Positions 4,722-7,043 of a stretch of DNA of 7,043 bases are shown here, in pieces. The DNA comes from Caulobacteraceae bacterium (GTDB lineage: Bacteria > Pseudomonadota > Alphaproteobacteria > Caulobacterales > Caulobacteraceae). The notes below the pieces were generated by a model. The model was not told the origin of the DNA. It saw nothing but the letters and a program-made list of their open reading frames with translations, and did no database searches. The stretch covers positions 1 through 7,043 of the forward strand of contig PMOM01000266.1 in NCBI GenBank assembly GCA_003161535.1, written 5' to 3'. The position numbers and the translations under genes were made by a program. Within the stretch, counting starts at the first letter, position 1. Every line of letters begins with the position of its first letter.

Positions 4722-7043
4722 TTAGGGAGCGACCAGTTCTCGAAAGGCGCGGTGTGCGGCCTTGCGGGCGGCGGCGACCTTTCGTTTCAGGGCCGCAAAT
4801 CCGCGCGCGGCCCCCGCCTTGGCAAGCAAGGCTCGCAGGGCCGGCGGTTCGTAGGCGGGATCGGCGCCATCTTCCAAGGCGATCTTCAGAAGCTGCGAGA
4901 GCGATTGCTGCAGGCGCCACGCCTGGTCCACTGCCTGCAAGGCCGCGCGCCGTCCCGGTTCGGCCGCCATCAGAGCGGCGAGCGCATCGCTGGTGTTCGG
5001 GCGCAGCGGCCCGCCGTCTTGGCCTCCGATCAGCTGGAGGTATTGGGCGCAAAACTCAATGTCCACCAGACCACCATCACTCAGCTTCATGTCCCAAAAA
5101 CCCAGAGGTGGGCGTTCGGCCGCCATGAGGGCGCGCATGTCGAGCACATCCTTGGCCGTGCGCGAGGGGTCTCGCGGGCGCCGAAGCGCCGTTTCGATCG
5201 CCGTCTCGGCTTTAAGCGCGAACGCAGGCGAAGTGGCCCAGACCACCCGGGCGCGGGTCAAGGCCAACGACTCCCACGTCTCGGCCGTCCCGGCGTAGTA
5301 AGACTCGAAGGCGGCCAAACTGACCGCGACGGGCCCCTTGGTCCCCGACGGCCGCAGTTGCAAATCGACTTGATAGAGCTCTCCCTGCGTTGTCGGCGCC
5401 GAGAGCGCGGCGACCAGCCGCTGGGTGAACCGGGCGTAAAAGGTCTCGGCGCTCCACGACTTTAGGCTCGACGTCGTGTCGGCCGACGCCGGCTGATAGA
5501 GGGTCATCAGGTCGAGATCAGACCTGGCGGTCATCTCCCGTGAGCCGCACTTGCCCAAGGCGATAACGGCGACTTCGCCCTCCAGGGCGCCGGCCATCCG
5601 TTCGATTTCTTCCAGGGAGACCGCGGCCAGTCCGCTGATCAGGCCGTCGGCCAGTTCGGCGAAGGCCAGACCCGCCGCCGGCGCGCTGGCCACACCCGCC
5701 AGCACCTGGACGCCGATGCGAAAACCGCTCTCCGCATACAGTCGCCTGGCCGTATCCATGGCGGCCTCGAAGCCGCCTGCGGCCCTCAACTGCGCGGGGA
5801 TTTCGCGCGGGGCGTCGATGGCGCCAAAGAAGCTGGAATCCAGAAGGGCGTCGAGGGCGACCGGCCGTCGCGCCAAGGTTCGCGCGAACTGCGGTGCGAA
5901 CGCCATGACCCGGACCACCAGTTCCAGCAGCCGTGGCTGGGCCAAGAACATCGATTGCACCTGAACACCCGCGGACAAGGCGCCAAAGAAGTCGGCGAAA
6001 CGGGTGAAGGCGGCGTCCGGCGACCCCGTCGCCGCGGCCGCGTCCAGCAATCGCGGCGCCAGCCGGGTCAAAAGCTCCCTGCCCCGTTCGGTGCGGGTGG
6101 CGCCGATACTGCCGTGGTGCCACCGCCGAATGGTTCCAGACACTTCGGCCGACCGCGAAAAGCCCATCCGCCGAAGCGTGGACAGGGTTTCGGCGTCGTC
6201 TTCGACTCCCGTGAAGATCAGGCTGCCAAAGCGGGAAGACAGCGCTTCTTCTCCGGCGAACAAATCACCATAGCGGCGATTGACGCCCCTCAGCAGCCGG
6301 CCCACGGCGGCGTCGAAGGAGCCCAGCCGGTCATATCCCGCCAGCGCCGCTATGGCGCGCCGATCGGGGTCACTCTGCGGCAGGCGGTGGGTTTGTTCGT
6401 CGTTGACCATTTGCGCGCGGTGTTCCAGCGCGCGCAGCGTGCGATAGGCGGCGGCCATGTCCTTGGCCGCTTCAGGCGTAATCTGGGCGGCCCCGGCCAG
6501 GGCGTCCAGGGCGTCCAAAGTGCGAGCCGAGCGAAGGCCGCTTTGGCGCCCGCCCAGGATCAATTGCTGGGTCTGGACATAAAACTCGATCTCACGAATG
6601 CCTCCGCGACCGAGCTTGAGATCGGCGCCCCGTGCGGTGAGCCGGTCATCGACCTTGTGAATATGGATCTGGCGCTTGATCGAGTGGATGTCGGCGATGG
6701 CGGCGAAGTCGAGATTGCGCCGCCAGATGAAGGGTCGCAACTCATCCAGGAAAGCCATGCCGCGTGGTAAATCCCCGCCGGCGGCGCGCGCCTTGATGAA
6801 CGCGGCCCGCTCCCAGTTTTGCCCGACGCTTTCATAGTAGGTGAATGCCGCCGACACGGACACGGCCGATGGCGTCGATGACGGGTCTGGCCGCAGGCGA
6901 AGATCGACACGAAACACATAGCCGTCGACGGTGCGCTGTTGCAGGAGTTCGGCCACGCGGTCCGTGAATCGGGCGGCGAAGGGCGCCGGCTCGACGCCCG
7001 GCGCCAGCGGCATGGCGTCCGCCTCGTAGAAGACCGAAATGTC
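4722..7043 (-). CDS. glnE: Bifunctional glutamine synthetase adenylyltransferase/adenylyl-removing enzyme GlnE, C-terminal part
   Basis: GlnE adds AMP to, and removes it from, glutamine synthetase in the cytoplasm, under control of PII and glutamine, and so sets nitrogen assimilation. The visible 773 residues run off the right edge. GlnE is usually about 950 residues, so roughly the first 200 are missing. The edge begins with DISVFYEAD, part of the first nucleotidyltransferase active site, followed by FRVDLRLRP (44-52), NWERAAFIKAR (76-86) and KLGRGGIREIEF (143-154). The second, adenylyltransferase, half repeats the pattern: LGKCGSREMTARSDLDL (496-512), YQVDLQLRPSG (557-567), WESLALTRARV (590-600) and LSDGGLVDIEFCAQYLQ (654-670). 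Both halves keep the paired Asp residues expected for metal binding, so the enzyme looks intact with no frameshift. It ends at a TAA 115 bp before the sigma gene on the same strand. The Met at 7013 is internal, not the true start. Confidence 0.97.
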   Translation of the reverse strand, partial: DISVFYEADAMPLAPGVEPAPFAARFTDRVAELLQQRTVDGYVFRVDLRLRPDPSSTPSAVSVSAAFTYYESVGQNWERAAFIKARAAGGDLPRGMAFLDELRPFIWRRNLDFAAIADIHSIKRQIHIHKVDDRLTARGADLKLGRGGIREIEFYVQTQQLILGGRQSGLRSARTLDALDALAGAAQITPEAAKDMAAAYRTLRALEHRAQMVNDEQTHRLPQSDPDRRAIAALAGYDRLGSFDAAVGRLLRGVNRRYGDLFAGEEALSSRFGSLIFTGVEDDAETLSTLRRMGFSRSAEVSGTIRRWHHGSIGATRTERGRELLTRLAPRLLDAAAATGSPDAAFTRFADFFGALSAGVQVQSMFLAQPRLLELVVRVMAFAPQFARTLARRPVALDALLDSSFFGAIDAPREIPAQLRAAGGFEAAMDTARRLYAESGFRIGVQVLAGVASAPAAGLAFAELADGLISGLAAVSLEEIERMAGALEGEVAVIALGKCGSREMTARSDLDLMTLYQPASADTTSSLKSWSAETFYARFTQRLVAALSAPTTQGELYQVDLQLRPSGTKGPVAVSLAAFESYYAGTAETWESLALTRARVVWATSPAFALKAETAIETALRRPRDPSRTAKDVLDMRALMAAERPPLGFWDMKLSDGGLVDIEFCAQYLQLIGGQDGGPLRPNTSDALAALMAAEPGRRAALQAVDQAWRLQQSLSQLLKIALEDGADPAYEPPALRALLAKAGAARGFAALKRKVAAARKAAHRAFRELVAP

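Noticed and set aside
4259..5128. Plus-strand open frame spanning the sigma gene, the intergenic region and the glnE end, and another at 5955-6770
   Set aside because: Both are antisense to conserved sigma and GlnE motifs and show no recognisable domain.

Overview
The window is a dense, high-GC bacterial stretch with almost no non-coding DNA. Its gene content and protein style suggest an alphaproteobacterium, plausibly Caulobacterales. This assignment rests on the look of the proteins, with no marker gene to confirm it.

Layout from left to right: (1) bases 1-366, minus strand: the N-terminal 122 codons of a CehA/McbA-type PHP metallohydrolase, cut by the left edge. (2) 367-482: a divergent intergenic region bounded by a perfect 16-bp inverted repeat whose arms carry the ribosome binding sites of the two diverging genes. 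(3) 483-806, plus strand: a small, probably exported, four-cysteine protein of unknown function with a terminator-like hairpin at its 3' end. (4) 4606 down to 812, minus strand: a tightly packed four-gene cluster. In transcription order it holds an ECF sigma factor of CnrH type, a one-helix membrane protein in the anti-sigma position, a membrane-anchored CnrX/Spy-like 'periplasmic heavy-metal sensor' protein, and a 766-residue secreted six-hairpin glycosidase. The last three genes are linked by a 1-bp overlap and a zero-bp gap. (5) 4607-4721: a short region that probably holds the promoter of the cluster. (6) 4722-7043, minus strand: the C-terminal 773 residues of GlnE, the bifunctional glutamine synthetase adenylyltransferase/adenylyl-removing enzyme, cut by the right edge.

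The most interesting unit is the sigma/anti-sigma/sensor/glycosidase cluster. Its first three genes look like a CnrYXH-type cell-surface signalling cassette, but no metal efflux gene is present, the sensor-like protein has one histidine, and the anti-sigma candidate has no zinc-binding HxxxCxxC motif. Instead the cassette is fused without spacing to a predicted periplasmic carbohydrate-active enzyme. The simplest inference is an envelope- or glycan-responsive sigma circuit that has lost, or never had, metal sensing. The flanking glnE and CehA/McbA genes are not obviously connected to it. No RNA genes, insertion sequences or CRISPR arrays were seen.
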